This document shows, in pieces, positions 41,441 through 50,785 of a DNA stretch of 64,000 nucleotides (position 1 is its first letter; each line of letters starts with the position of its first letter). Position numbers and translations under genes: made by a program. The notes beneath the pieces are model-generated. The model worked only from the letters and a program-made list of their open reading frames with translations. It did no database searches and had not been told where the DNA came from. This DNA is from Flavobacteriales bacterium (GTDB lineage: Bacteria; Bacteroidota; Bacteroidia; Flavobacteriales; Flavobacteriaceae), in NCBI GenBank assembly GCA_013205245.1, contig JABMNH010000062.1, positions 53,064 to 117,063 of the forward strand, read 5' to 3'.

Positions 41441-42840
41441 TGAATACTGTAAAAATCAAACAGCAAACAATTGAAAATGAAATTTCTCTTTCTGGCGTAG
41501 GATTGCATACTGGAAAAGAAGTAAAACTAACGTTTAAACCAGCACCAATTAATTCTGGTTTTGCTTTTGTAAGAGTAGATTTAGCTAACAGCCCAGTAAT
41601 AGAAGCAAAAGTTGAATATGTTGTAGATACAAAACGTGGTACGAATTTAGAAAAAGACGGTGTTAGTATAAACACCTCAGAACATGTATTAGCTGCTGTT
41701 GTTGGCTTAGGAATACACAATATCATTATTGAATTAAATAGCGCCGAGCCACCTATTATGGATGGATCTTCAAAGTTTTTTATTGAAGCTCTAGAAAAAG
41801 CAGGAATTGTTGCCCAAAATGCCTTTGTGAATGAATATATAGTAAAGGATGTTATTTCTTATAAGGATGCAGTAACTGGTAGCGAAATAATTGTTATGCC
41901 TTCTGATAAATATGAAGTGACTGCAATGGTAGATTTTGGCACAAAAATTTTAGGTACGCAAAATGCCACTTTAAATAACATCTCCGATTTTAAAAAAGAG
42001 ATATCTGCGGCAAGAACTTTCAGTTTTTTACACGAAATAGAAATGTTACTTGACAATGACTTGATAAAAGGAGGCGATTTAAACAACGCCATTGTTTATG
42101 TTGATGAAGAATTATCTGAAGAGACCATGGCCAAACTACGTGTGGCTTTTAAAAAGAAAACAGTCAAAGTAAAACCAAACGGTATTTTAGATAACTTAAC
42201 GCTACACTGGCCTAATGAAGCTGCCCGTCATAAATTACTAGATGTTATTGGCGATATATCTTTAATAGGCATGCCTATTCGGGGTAAAATTATTGCCAAC
42301 AAACCTGGTCATGCCGTAAATACACAATTTGCTAAAAAACTGTCTAAGATAATTAAGCTCGAAAAGCGTAACAACGTACCATGTTGTGATTTATCTGAGC
42401 CACCATTAATGGATGTTGAGCAAATTATGAAAATATTGCCACATAGACCCCCATTTTTATTTATTGATCGTATCTTGGAGCTGTCTGACACACATGTAGT
42501 TGGTATGAAAAATGTGACTATGAATGAATCATTTTTTAATGGTCATTTTCCCGGAGCACCTGTAATGCCAGGTGTTTTACAAGTAGAGGCAATGGCGCAA
42601 TGTGGAGGTGTATTGGTTTTAAGCACAGTGCCAGATCCCGAAAACTATCTCACATTATTTATGAAAATGAATAATGTCAAATTCAAACGTAAAGTTGTAC
42701 CAGGCGATACTTTAATATTTAGAGCCGAATTAATAACGCCTATTCGTCGTGGCATTTGCCACATGCAATCTTATGGCTACGCTAACGGAAAATTAGTTGT
42801 AGAAGCCGAATTAATGGCACAAATTGTTAGAAAAAAATAA
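41440..42840 (+). CDS. lpxC-fabZ: bifunctional LpxC deacetylase / FabZ dehydratase
   Basis: 466 aa fusion. Residues about 1-310 are LpxC: T-S-E-H-V-L-A-A with zinc ligand His, G-S-S-K-F-F, and K-x-x-K-H... later H-K-L-L-D-V-I-G-D with further ligands. Residues about 325-466 are FabZ: I-L-P-H-R-P-P-F-L, G-H-F-P-G-A-P-V-M-P-G-V with catalytic His and Glu. The fusion couples lipid A deacetylation to fatty acid elongation and is a known Bacteroidota arrangement. Follows lpxD with a one-base overlap. Confidence 0.95.
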   Translation: MNTVKIKQQTIENEISLSGVGLHTGKEVKLTFKPAPINSGFAFVRVDLANSPVIEAKVEYVVDTKRGTNLEKDGVSINTSEHVLAAVVGLGIHNIIIELNSAEPPIMDGSSKFFIEALEKAGIVAQNAFVNEYIVKDVISYKDAVTGSEIIVMPSDKYEVTAMVDFGTKILGTQNATLNNISDFKKEISAARTFSFLHEIEMLLDNDLIKGGDLNNAIVYVDEELSEETMAKLRVAFKKKTVKVKPNGILDNLTLHWPNEAARHKLLDVIGDISLIGMPIRGKIIANKPGHAVNTQFAKKLSKIIKLEKRNNVPCCDLSEPPLMDVEQIMKILPHRPPFLFIDRILELSDTHVVGMKNVTMNESFFNGHFPGAPVMPGVLQVEAMAQCGGVLVLSTVPDPENYLTLFMKMNNVKFKRKVVPGDTLIFRAELITPIRRGICHMQSYGYANGKLVVEAELMAQIVRKK

Positions 42841-42846
42841 AAACTT

Positions 42847-43632
42847 ATGAATCAACCATTAGCTTATATACATCCGGGTGCAAAAATTGCTACCAATGTT
42901 GTTGTAGAACCTTTTGCAACTATAAATAATAATGTAACTATCGGTTCTGGCACATGGATTGGTTCTAATGTAACCATTATGGAAGGGGCAAGAATAGGTA
43001 AAAATTGTCAAATTTTTCCCGGCGCTGTCATTTCGGCAATTCCTCAAGATTTAAAATTCGAAGACGAAGATTCTCTCGTTACCATTGGCGATAATACAGT
43101 TATTAGAGAATGTGTCACTATAAATAGAGGGACCAAAGCTTATGGCAGAACCGAAATTGGTAAAAATTGTCTCATCATGGCAACATCGCATATTGCCCAC
43201 GATTGCATTTTAGAAAACAATGTTATCATCGTAAATGGTGTGTTGTTGGCAGGTCATGTAAAAGTTGGCAAATTCGCTATTATTGGCGGCTTGGCAGGCA
43301 TCCATCAATTTATACAAATAGGTGCACACGCTATGGTTTCTGGCGGTTCTTTGGTTCGTAAAGATGTGCCACCTTATACCAAAGCTGCAAAAGAACCACT
43401 TTCTTATGTAGGCATTAATTCAATTGGCTTACGCCGACGAGGTTTCGATGCGCTAAAAATTAGAGAGATTCAAAATATTTACCGCGTTCTTTACCAAAAA
43501 AATTACAATACCACACAGGCATTAAGCATTTTAGAAGCAGAATTTGAAGCTTCGCCAGAGCGTGACGAAATAACCACTTTTATAAGAAATTCACAACGTG
43601 GCATCATGAAAGGATATACAAATAAACAATAA
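42847..43632 (+). CDS. lpxA: UDP-N-acetylglucosamine acyltransferase
   Basis: 261 aa hexapeptide-repeat acyltransferase. Signature I-H-P-G-A-K-I, N-V-T-I-M-E-G, catalytic His in A-T-S-H-I-A-H-D-C, and the C-terminal helical domain starting I-N-S-I-G-L-R-R-R-G-F. Performs the first acylation of lipid A. Starts 6 bp after lpxC-fabZ. Third gene of the operon. Confidence 0.95.
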   Translation: MNQPLAYIHPGAKIATNVVVEPFATINNNVTIGSGTWIGSNVTIMEGARIGKNCQIFPGAVISAIPQDLKFEDEDSLVTIGDNTVIRECVTINRGTKAYGRTEIGKNCLIMATSHIAHDCILENNVIIVNGVLLAGHVKVGKFAIIGGLAGIHQFIQIGAHAMVSGGSLVRKDVPPYTKAAKEPLSYVGINSIGLRRRGFDALKIREIQNIYRVLYQKNYNTTQALSILEAEFEASPERDEITTFIRNSQRGIMKGYTNKQ

Positions 43633-43649
43633 TTTTAAAATAAAAATAA

Positions 43650-44216
43650 ATGGCTACAACATCAGATATACGCAATGGATTATGTATAAAATATAACAAT
43701 GATATTTTTAAAGTAGTTGAATTTTTACACGTAAAACCCGGAAAAGGTCCTGCCTTTGTTAGAACCAAAATGAAGAGTCTAACAACTGGTCGTGTGCTCG
43801 ATAACACATTTCCATCTGGCAGAAAATTAGACGAAGTACGTGTGGAAACACAAAAATTCCAGTTTTTGTATCCCGAAGGAGATTCATTTCATTTTATGAA
43901 TAATGAAGATTACAACCAAATAACACTTCAAAAGTCAATTTTAGATGCACCAGATCTTTTAAAAGAAGGTCAAATAGTTACGGTAATTTTTAATGCCGAT
44001 GACGAAATGCCTTTGTCTGTAGATATGCCAGCCAGTGTTGTATTAGAAATTACGCATACAGAACCCGGTGTAAAAGGAAATACAGCAACCAATGCTACCA
44101 AACCTGCTACAGTAGAAACAGGCGCTACTATTAATGTACCTCTTTTTATTAATGAGGGCGATAAAGTAAAAGTTGATACCGCAAAAGGAGCTTATTTAGA
44201 ACGTGTTAAAGAGTAG
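43650..44216 (+). CDS. efp: elongation factor P
   Basis: 188 aa. N-terminal KOW-like domain with the ribosomal P-site loop H-V-K-P-G-K-G-P-A-F, where the central Lys is the position normally modified or left bare. The C-terminal OB domains end in V-K-V-D-T-A-K-G-A-Y-L-E-R. Rescues ribosomes at proline stretches. Full family length. It sits between lpxA and a second lpxD-like gene with 17-bp gaps on both sides, an arrangement seen in related flavobacteria. Confidence 0.95.
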   Translation: MATTSDIRNGLCIKYNNDIFKVVEFLHVKPGKGPAFVRTKMKSLTTGRVLDNTFPSGRKLDEVRVETQKFQFLYPEGDSFHFMNNEDYNQITLQKSILDAPDLLKEGQIVTVIFNADDEMPLSVDMPASVVLEITHTEPGVKGNTATNATKPATVETGATINVPLFINEGDKVKVDTAKGAYLERVKE

Positions 44217-44233
44217 TTTCATCTATTTAACTT

Positions 44234-45157
44234 ATGAAATTTTCTACACCGCAAAATCTTAAAACTATTGCTTTATTAATTGAAGCCAAGTTTGTAGGCA
44301 ATCCCGATTTTGAGATAACGGGTATTAATGAAATTCATGTAGTTGAAGCAGGCGATATCGTTTTTGTAGATCATCCTAAGTATTATGATAAAGCCCTAAA
44401 TTCAAAAGCTACAACCATTTTAATCAATAAAGAAGTGGCTTGTCCAGACGGAAAAGCACTTTTAATTTCTGATGATCCCTTTCGCGACTTTAATAAAATC
44501 ACACAACATTTTAACGCATTTAAATCCGCGTCAAGCGCGATAGCAAAATCTGCTAAAATTGGTGCTGGCACTATAATTCAGCCCAATGTTTTTATTGGCA
44601 ATAATGTTATTATTGGTAAAAATTGTGTTATTCATCCCAATGTATGTCTTTATGATGGTGTTAGAATAGGTGATAATTGCTGCATACATGCTGGTAGTGT
44701 TTTAGGCGCCGATGCTTTTTATTATAAAAAAAGACCCGTTACGGGTTATGATAAATTAATAAGTTGTGGCAGTGTAAAATTAGAAGACAATGTTGATATT
44801 GGTGCTTTATGTACTATTGATAAAGGTGTGTCTGGAATAACAACTATTGGTGAAGGCACAAAACTAGACAATCAAGTTCATGTTGGACATGATACTGTTA
44901 TCGGAAAAAGATGTTTAATAGCTTCTCAAACAGGCATTGCTGGTTGTGTAATTATTGAAGATGAAGTCACTTTATGGGGTCAAGTTGGTACAAACAGTGG
45001 TATTACTATTGGTAAAGGTGCCGTGATTATGGGACAAACAGGCGTTACAAAATCCGTTAAAGGAGGTAAATCTTACTTTGGAACACCCATAGCCGAATCT
45101 CGTGAAAAATTAAAAGAAATGGCTGGCATTCGTCAGTTGTTAAAATCGAAAAAATAA
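44234..45157 (+). CDS. second LpxD-like N-acyltransferase paralogue
   Basis: 307 aa, same two-part layout as lpxD: N-terminal uridine-binding-like domain (about 1-95) and left-handed beta-helix with hexapeptide repeats, catalytic-type His in N-C-C-I-H-A-G and H-V-G-H-D. It ends shorter than LpxD. Either a lipid A enzyme with a different acyl preference or a surface-glycan acetyltransferase; the sequence does not decide. Last gene of the lipid A set before sucD's own promoter. Confidence 0.85.
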   Translation: MKFSTPQNLKTIALLIEAKFVGNPDFEITGINEIHVVEAGDIVFVDHPKYYDKALNSKATTILINKEVACPDGKALLISDDPFRDFNKITQHFNAFKSASSAIAKSAKIGAGTIIQPNVFIGNNVIIGKNCVIHPNVCLYDGVRIGDNCCIHAGSVLGADAFYYKKRPVTGYDKLISCGSVKLEDNVDIGALCTIDKGVSGITTIGEGTKLDNQVHVGHDTVIGKRCLIASQTGIAGCVIIEDEVTLWGQVGTNSGITIGKGAVIMGQTGVTKSVKGGKSYFGTPIAESREKLKEMAGIRQLLKSKK

Positions 45158-45192
45158 AAGGTAAATAATAGCAAATTTAGCTATCAAAAAGT

Positions 45193-45200
45193 TAATTTTG
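45193..45200 (+). promoter_or_regulatory. sucD: candidate -7 box of sucD
   Basis: TAATTTTG, full TAnnTTTG match, 23 bp upstream of the ATG at 45224. Confidence 0.45.
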
Positions 45201-45223
45201 TCTCTTAATTAAAATTCAAACCC

Positions 45224-46096
45224 ATGAGTGTTTTAGTAAATAAAGTTTCAAAAATAATAGTACAAGGATTTACAGGAAGTGAAGGTACTTTTCATGCCTC
45301 ACAAATGATAGATTACGGTACAAATGTAGTAGGTGGTGTGACACCTGGTAAAGGTGGACAAACCCATTTAGATAAACCTGTTTTTAATACTGTTGCCGAT
45401 GCTGTTAAGATAGCTAAAGCCGATACTTCTATTATTTTTGTGCCACCAGCTTTTGCTGCTGATGCTATTATGGAAGCTGCCGAAGCGGGCATTAAAGTTA
45501 TTATTTGTATTACAGAAGGTATTCCTACTGCAGATATGGTTAAAGTAAAAGATTATATTGCCAATATAGATTGCCGTTTGGTTGGTCCTAACTGCCCTGG
45601 TGTTATTACACCAGAAGAAGCCAAAGTAGGTATTATGCCTGGTTTTGTATTCAAAAAAGGAACAGTAGGTATTGTTTCTAAATCGGGGACATTAACTTAC
45701 GAAGCTGCCGATCAAGTTGTAAAACATGGTTTGGGAATTACAACCGCTATTGGTATTGGTGGCGATCCAATTATTGGCACAACAACCAAAGATGCTGTTG
45801 AATTATTTATGAATGATCCAGAAACCGAAGCCATTGTAATGATTGGTGAAATAGGAGGTCAGTTAGAAGCCGAAGCCGCAAAATGGATTAGAGCCACAGG
45901 TAATAAAAAACCTGTTATTGGTTTTATTGCCGGACAAACCGCTCCTACTGGTAGAACTATGGGACATGCTGGTGCCATTGTTGGCGGAAAAGATGATACT
46001 GCTGCTGCAAAAATGCAAATACTTAGAGACAACGGTATTTATGTGGTTGACTCACCTGCAGAAATAGGAAAAAAAGTAAAAGAAATTTTAGGGTAG
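45224..46096 (+). CDS. sucD: succinate-CoA ligase alpha subunit
   Basis: 290 aa. CoA-binding Rossmann domain with [10 protein letters not shown] and C-P-G-V-I-T-P, ligase domain with the phosphorylated His in G-R-T-M-G-H-A-G-A. Works with the beta subunit SucC in the TCA cycle. sucC is not adjacent and lies outside the window. Ends with a strong hairpin terminator. Confidence 0.95.
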   Translation: MSVLVNKVSKIIVQGFTGSEGTFHASQMIDYGTNVVGGVTPGKGGQTHLDKPVFNTVADAVKIAKADTSIIFVPPAFAADAIMEAAEAGIKVIICITEGIPTADMVKVKDYIANIDCRLVGPNCPGVITPEEAKVGIMPGFVFKKGTVGIVSKSGTLTYEAADQVVKHGLGITTAIGIGGDPIIGTTTKDAVELFMNDPETEAIVMIGEIGGQLEAEAAKWIRATGNKKPVIGFIAGQTAPTGRTMGHAGAIVGGKDDTAAAKMQILRDNGIYVVDSPAEIGKKVKEILG

Positions 46097-46117
46097 TTTG
46101 CCCTTAATAAATGATTT

Positions 46118-46146
46118 AAAAAGCTACCAAATGGTAGCTTTTTTTT
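46118..46146 (+). terminator. terminator after sucD
   Basis: AAAAAGCTACC (46118-46128) pairs with GGTAGCTTTTT (46133-46143), then a T run to 46146. The last T bases overlap the -7 box of fabG. Confidence 0.85.
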
Positions 46147-46153
46147 ATATTTG
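46146..46153 (+). promoter_or_regulatory. fabG: candidate -7 box of fabG
   Basis: TATATTTG, full TAnnTTTG match, 22 bp upstream of the ATG at 46176. It lies at the end of the sucD terminator T-run. Confidence 0.45.
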
Positions 46154-46175
46154 ACTAAATTTAATTTTATTACTG

Positions 46176-46922
46176 ATGAAACTAACCGAAAATAAAACAG
46201 TATTAATATCAGGTGCTACAAGGGGTATAGGAAGAGGAATTGCCGTAGCTTTTGCAAAAAATGGCGCCAATGTTGCTTTTACTTATAGTGCGTCCGTAGA
46301 AGCTGCAAATGATTTAGAAGCCGAGTTAAAAAGCTTTGGTGTTAAAGCCAAAGCCTACCAATCTAACGCCGCTAAATTTGAAGCTTCTCAAGATTTGGTT
46401 GCTGATGTGCTCAAAGAATTTGGCACGATAGACATTCTTGTAAATAATGCGGGTATCACAAAAGATAATTTGTTAATGCGTATTTCTGAAGCTGATTTTG
46501 ATGATGTGATCGAAATAAATTTAAAATCGGTTTTTAACCTTACCAAAGCTGTTATTCGTCCAATGATGAAACAGCGCAATGGTGTAATCATCAATATGAG
46601 TTCTGTTGTTGGTGTTAAAGGAAATGCGGGGCAGACCAATTATGCTGCTTCAAAAGCTGGCATTATAGGCTTTACAAAATCGGTAGCTTTAGAGTTAGGC
46701 TCTCGCAACATCCGTTGTAACGCTATTGCGCCAGGATTTATTGAAACCGAAATGACAGCCAAACTAGACGAAGCAACTGTTGAAGGATGGCGCAAAGCTA
46801 TTCCGCTTAAGCGTGGCGGTACACCAGAAGATGTGGCCAATGCCTGTTTGTTTTTAGCCTCAGATTTGGCAACCTATATCACAGGACAGGTTATTAATGT
46901 AGATGGTGGCATGCTCACCTAA
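46176..46922 (+). CDS. fabG: 3-oxoacyl-ACP reductase
   Basis: 248 aa SDR. Cofactor motif S-G-A-T-R-G-I-G near 11-18, N-N-A-G-I-T, active site S...Y-A-A-S-K and C-terminal T-G-Q-V-I-N-V-D-G-G-M, all diagnostic for FabG of fatty-acid elongation. Followed 20 bp later by the VWA-like membrane protein gene. Confidence 0.95.
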   Translation: MKLTENKTVLISGATRGIGRGIAVAFAKNGANVAFTYSASVEAANDLEAELKSFGVKAKAYQSNAAKFEASQDLVADVLKEFGTIDILVNNAGITKDNLLMRISEADFDDVIEINLKSVFNLTKAVIRPMMKQRNGVIINMSSVVGVKGNAGQTNYAASKAGIIGFTKSVALELGSRNIRCNAIAPGFIETEMTAKLDEATVEGWRKAIPLKRGGTPEDVANACLFLASDLATYITGQVINVDGGMLT

Positions 46923-46942
46923 TTATAAAATATTTATTCATA

Positions 46943-48970
46943 ATGACCTTATATACAGCGCTATTTTTATTGATTGCCTTAGGTGCGGCGCTGGGTATAT
47001 CGTATTATCAATATTTTTACAAAACATCATATAAAGAACCAATATTCAAATATTTGGCACTTTTACGTGCGCTGACCTTCTTTTTAATTGGCGCCCTTTT
47101 AATAAATCCTAAATTTAATAAAAACACCTATTCTGTAGAGAAACCTAATTTGGTTCTTGCCATAGATAACTCAATGTCGGTACCATTTTTTAAGGAAGCC
47201 GATAATGTGAAACAAACAATAAATGCGCTTAAAGCGGATGCAGAAGTGTCTAAAAAATTCGCTTTACAATCTTTTACTTTTGGTGATAACCTTGTTCAAG
47301 CCGATACATTTTCTTTTAAAGAAAATCAGACTAAAATAGAAACAGCTTTACAACAACTAAATAGTTTATATTCAAAAAATTCTACATTAATTATAGTATC
47401 AGATGGCAATCAAACACAAGGTGAAGATTATCGCTATTTTAAGTCAAAGTTTCCTATTTATACGCTTGTTGTTGGTGATACTTCTCATTATAATGACTTA
47501 GAAATTAGTCAGATTAATACAAATCCCTATAGTTATATTGGTAATAATTTTCCTGTTGAAGTTTTTTTAACACGCGATGGCAACCAAGCTTTTACAAGTA
47601 CTTTTAAAGTAAGTGAAAAAGGAAAAACAATTTATTCAAAACAAGTCGATTTTGCCAAAGATGAAAACAGCAAAACGCTTGCGTTTAATTTAAAGACAAG
47701 AGCGAGTGGAACACATCAATTTAAAGCCACTATAAGTCCTTTTACTAATGAAAAGAACTTAAAAAACAACCAACAATACTTCTCAATTACTACTTTAAGT
47801 GAACGCTCTAATATATTATTAGTTAGCGATATAAATCATCCAGATATAGGTGTCTTAAAGCGCAGTATTGAAAGTAATAAACAGCGCAAACTAAACGTTG
47901 TTATCGGCAAAGTTAATCTAGCCGATTTGGCCAAATACCAATTGATTGTTCTATACCAACCTACAAATGCGCAAAGCAAACTCTTTGAAAAAATAGAAAA
48001 AGAAAAGCTGCCTTATTTTGTTATTACGGGTCCTAAAACCGATTGGCAATTTTTAAACAAAGCCCAATCAACATTTAGTAAAAGTTTTATAACTCAAAGT
48101 CAAGATTATTTACCACAATTAAATGCAAACTACACACCCTTTGTTTTAAAAGATATTGGCTTTGGCAATTTTCCACCTTTAGAAGATTTTTTTGGCAATA
48201 TTGTTTTTAAAACATCAAATTATCAAACACTATTATATCAAAAAATAGGCAATGATATCACACAGCAACCATTATTGAGCACTTTTAAAAGGGATAATAG
48301 GCGGGGAGCTGTATTATTTGGTGCTAATATTTGGGAGTGGCGTATGACATCATTTTCTGGACAACAAAATTTTATAGCATTCGATAATTTTTTAAATACT
48401 TTAATCCAGTATCTGGTAGAAATAAAAGCTAATAAACAGCTTATAGTAGATTATAAACCAGTTGTGTATTCAAATGAGCCACTAGAATTCATTGTAAATT
48501 ATTTAGATGCCAACAGAAAATTTGATTCGCGCGCTTCGTTAGAAATAAATATTACTAACGAAAACACAAAAGATAAAATAAGCTATCCCCTGGCTTTAAA
48601 AACAAACTATTATTACATTAATTTATCAAACCAAGAAGCTGGCGATTATTCTTTTACAATAAAAGAAACTAAAAGTGGCCTCAGTCAGAAAGGAAAATTT
48701 ACTATTTTAAATTTTCCAATTGAGCAGCAATTTTACAATGCCAATTTTGAAAAACTGACATCTTTATCAGAATCTAATTCTGGTAAAGCTTTTTTATTGA
48801 ATAATTACACCGATTTAAAAAGTATTTTACTCAAAGATAATAGCTTCAAAAGTATTGAAACCAAAAAAGTAATTACAAGCAATTTGTTATCTTTTAAATG
48901 GTTACTTTTGCTCATAATTGTATCGGCCGTGACCGAATGGTTTATCAGAAAAATTCACGGACTCACATAA
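46943..48970 (+). CDS. large membrane protein with a VWA-like domain
   Basis: 675 aa. Two N-terminal membrane segments (about 5-25 and 37-55) and one near the C-terminus (about 650-670). The large region between contains a VWA-like fold whose MIDAS motif D-x-S-x-S is visible as D75-N-S-M-S, followed by I-I-V-S-D-G-N. The overall layout resembles BatA-like or anchored VWA proteins of Bacteroidota. Role unknown; the link to the following prohibitin gene (28-bp gap) suggests a membrane complex. Confidence 0.8.
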   Translation: MTLYTALFLLIALGAALGISYYQYFYKTSYKEPIFKYLALLRALTFFLIGALLINPKFNKNTYSVEKPNLVLAIDNSMSVPFFKEADNVKQTINALKADAEVSKKFALQSFTFGDNLVQADTFSFKENQTKIETALQQLNSLYSKNSTLIIVSDGNQTQGEDYRYFKSKFPIYTLVVGDTSHYNDLEISQINTNPYSYIGNNFPVEVFLTRDGNQAFTSTFKVSEKGKTIYSKQVDFAKDENSKTLAFNLKTRASGTHQFKATISPFTNEKNLKNNQQYFSITTLSERSNILLVSDINHPDIGVLKRSIESNKQRKLNVVIGKVNLADLAKYQLIVLYQPTNAQSKLFEKIEKEKLPYFVITGPKTDWQFLNKAQSTFSKSFITQSQDYLPQLNANYTPFVLKDIGFGNFPPLEDFFGNIVFKTSNYQTLLYQKIGNDITQQPLLSTFKRDNRRGAVLFGANIWEWRMTSFSGQQNFIAFDNFLNTLIQYLVEIKANKQLIVDYKPVVYSNEPLEFIVNYLDANRKFDSRASLEINITNENTKDKISYPLALKTNYYYINLSNQEAGDYSFTIKETKSGLSQKGKFTILNFPIEQQFYNANFEKLTSLSESNSGKAFLLNNYTDLKSILLKDNSFKSIETKKVITSNLLSFKWLLLLIIVSAVTEWFIRKIHGLT

Positions 48971-48998
48971 CTTTTTATTAAATTTTAATTTATTACTT

Positions 48999-49811
48999 AT
49001 GAAAAATCCACCTAAATTTTTAATTCCTGCTGTTGCTTTGCTTATTATAGCATTGGTTATTGTCGCTAAATCTGCTGTTACCATTGGTTATGGTGAAGCT
49101 GGCGTTTTATTTAAAACATTTAGCGGCGGTGTAGATACAGAAAACACATTAGACGAAGGTTTTAACCTTATTGCACCTTGGAATAATGTGACTATTTATA
49201 ATGTAAAACAACAAGAGCTATTAGAGCGAAGTATGATTGTTTTGTCATCAAATGGTTTGGCCATTACTTTAGATGCATCTGTTTTATACCAACCTAATTT
49301 TAAAAAATTAGGGTATTTGCACAAAACAAGAGGCAAAAATTATTTGCAAGATGTTATTATTCCAGCTGTGCGTTCTGCAACCCGTAGCGTTGTTGGCCGT
49401 TATACACCAGAACAGTTGTATTCTACAAAACGTGATGCTATTCAAGAAGAAATTTATGAAGAAACAAAAGCTATTGTTGAACCTCAATTCGTTCAATTGA
49501 ATGCTATTTTGGTTAGAGATGTTACTTTGCCTAAAGCTATTAAAGAGGCGATAGAACGTAAGTTACGCCAAGAACAAGAATCTTTAGAATATGAATTTAG
49601 ATTGACTAAAGCTACTAAAGAAGCTCAAAAACAAATTATTGAAGCCCAAGGTAAAGCTGATGCCAACCGTATTTTAAGTGCTTCTTTAACAGATAAAATA
49701 TTAAAAGACAAAGGCATTGATGCAACTTTACAATTAGCTTCTTCGCCAAATTCAAAAGTTGTTATTGTTGGTGGTAAAGATGGTTTGCCATTAATTTTAG
49801 GTAATAACTAA
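48999..49811 (+). CDS. prohibitin/band 7 family protein
   Basis: 270 aa SPFH protein. N-terminal membrane segment (about 9-28), then G-E-A-G-V-L-F and the band 7 core with V-R-S-A-T-R-S-V-V-G-R-Y and a long charged coiled-coil (E-R-K-L-R-Q-E-Q-E-S). SPFH proteins form oligomeric rings at membranes and scaffold proteases or other complexes. Follows the VWA-like gene by 28 bp; terminated by a strong hairpin. Confidence 0.9.
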   Translation: MKNPPKFLIPAVALLIIALVIVAKSAVTIGYGEAGVLFKTFSGGVDTENTLDEGFNLIAPWNNVTIYNVKQQELLERSMIVLSSNGLAITLDASVLYQPNFKKLGYLHKTRGKNYLQDVIIPAVRSATRSVVGRYTPEQLYSTKRDAIQEEIYEETKAIVEPQFVQLNAILVRDVTLPKAIKEAIERKLRQEQESLEYEFRLTKATKEAQKQIIEAQGKADANRILSASLTDKILKDKGIDATLQLASSPNSKVVIVGGKDGLPLILGNN

Positions 49812-49835
49812 AATAATTTCTTCCGTCAAGCGGAT

Positions 49836-49866
49836 AAAAAAAAGCCAACGTTAGTTGGCTTTTTTT
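49836..49866. terminator. bidirectional terminator after the prohibitin gene
   Basis: AAAAAAGCCAAC (49838-49849) pairs with GTTGGCTTTTTT (49854-49865), loop GTTA. It also covers the 3' end of the convergent gene ending at 49851. Confidence 0.9.
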
Positions 49867-50687
49867 ATGGTATCTATTTTGACTTTATCTGGAATAAAGT
49901 CTGTGCCCACTTTACCTTGTTTAAGAGCTTTATAATTTTCGTAACATTCTAAGACAGCTTCTATAATTTGCAAATCGCTTGCTTTTTTTATAAAATACTC
50001 AGAGTAGTTACATTCATCAAGTAAATCGTTTAGTTCTTTTTTACTCATATCCATATAATCCATAAGTACCTCACGGCTAAATTTTTGCTGCATAATTTCG
50101 CGCAAATCATCTTTATCTTTTAGCTTCTGAAGACGTCTGAGTTGTTTGGGTTTTTTACCAAATTTTTTATACCAAAAATCAATGGGATTAAATAGCGCCC
50201 CTAAAACAGAACCATAGTTTCTAGATACAGGCCGTCCAATTTCGTAGGTTTGTGAAATACCGTTTATATGAATTCGTGTAAATTTATCTAAAGGGACATT
50301 TTTAGCATCAACAACTAAAACACCAATAAGTTGATAAGGTTTTAGTGTAACTTCGTCAAGATCCACAACTTTTTCGAACATAGAAATTAGGAGTTCGTTC
50401 CCTTTAAGTAAATCGTTTGTAACTTTTAATTTTATTGATTGGTAACCTATATACGAAATAAATAGGGTGTCGTTTGGCTGTGCTACTATTTCAAACTGTC
50501 CATTTCTATTTGTGGTAATACCTACAACCGAATTTAGGTTTAAAATATCGGCACTTTGTAAAGGCTTATTTTCGACGTTGTCTACAATTTTTCCTTTTAA
50601 AACTAATTGCTGACTGTTATCAAACACTTGTCCAAAACCCATCTGAACACTCATTAAAAAGACAAATAAAAGGACTAATTTATGCAT
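49851..50687 (-). CDS. secreted CarboxypepD_reg-like domain protein
   Basis: 278 aa. Signal peptide (about 1-19, cleavage near M-G-F-G-Q), then a CarboxypepD_reg-like beta-sandwich (about 29-110: V-L-K-G-K-I-V-D, G-I-T-T-N-R-N-G-Q-F-E-I, F-I-S-Y-I-G-Y). The C-terminal half has no recognised domain and is rich in Lys/Asp. This is a soluble counterpart of the N-terminal domain of TonB receptors, without a barrel. Function unknown. Its end lies inside the bidirectional terminator. Confidence 0.78.
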   Translation of the reverse strand: MHKLVLLFVFLMSVQMGFGQVFDNSQQLVLKGKIVDNVENKPLQSADILNLNSVVGITTNRNGQFEIVAQPNDTLFISYIGYQSIKLKVTNDLLKGNELLISMFEKVVDLDEVTLKPYQLIGVLVVDAKNVPLDKFTRIHINGISQTYEIGRPVSRNYGSVLGALFNPIDFWYKKFGKKPKQLRRLQKLKDKDDLREIMQQKFSREVLMDYMDMSKKELNDLLDECNYSEYFIKKASDLQIIEAVLECYENYKALKQGKVGTDFIPDKVKIDTIKKAN

Positions 50688-50785
50688 AGGGCAATATTAA
50701 CATTTATATGAGGTAAAAATAGTTAAAGTAATGTGAAAAGCAAGAAGGTCTAGCATATTAAATATTAGTGAAAAAGAAAGTGATT

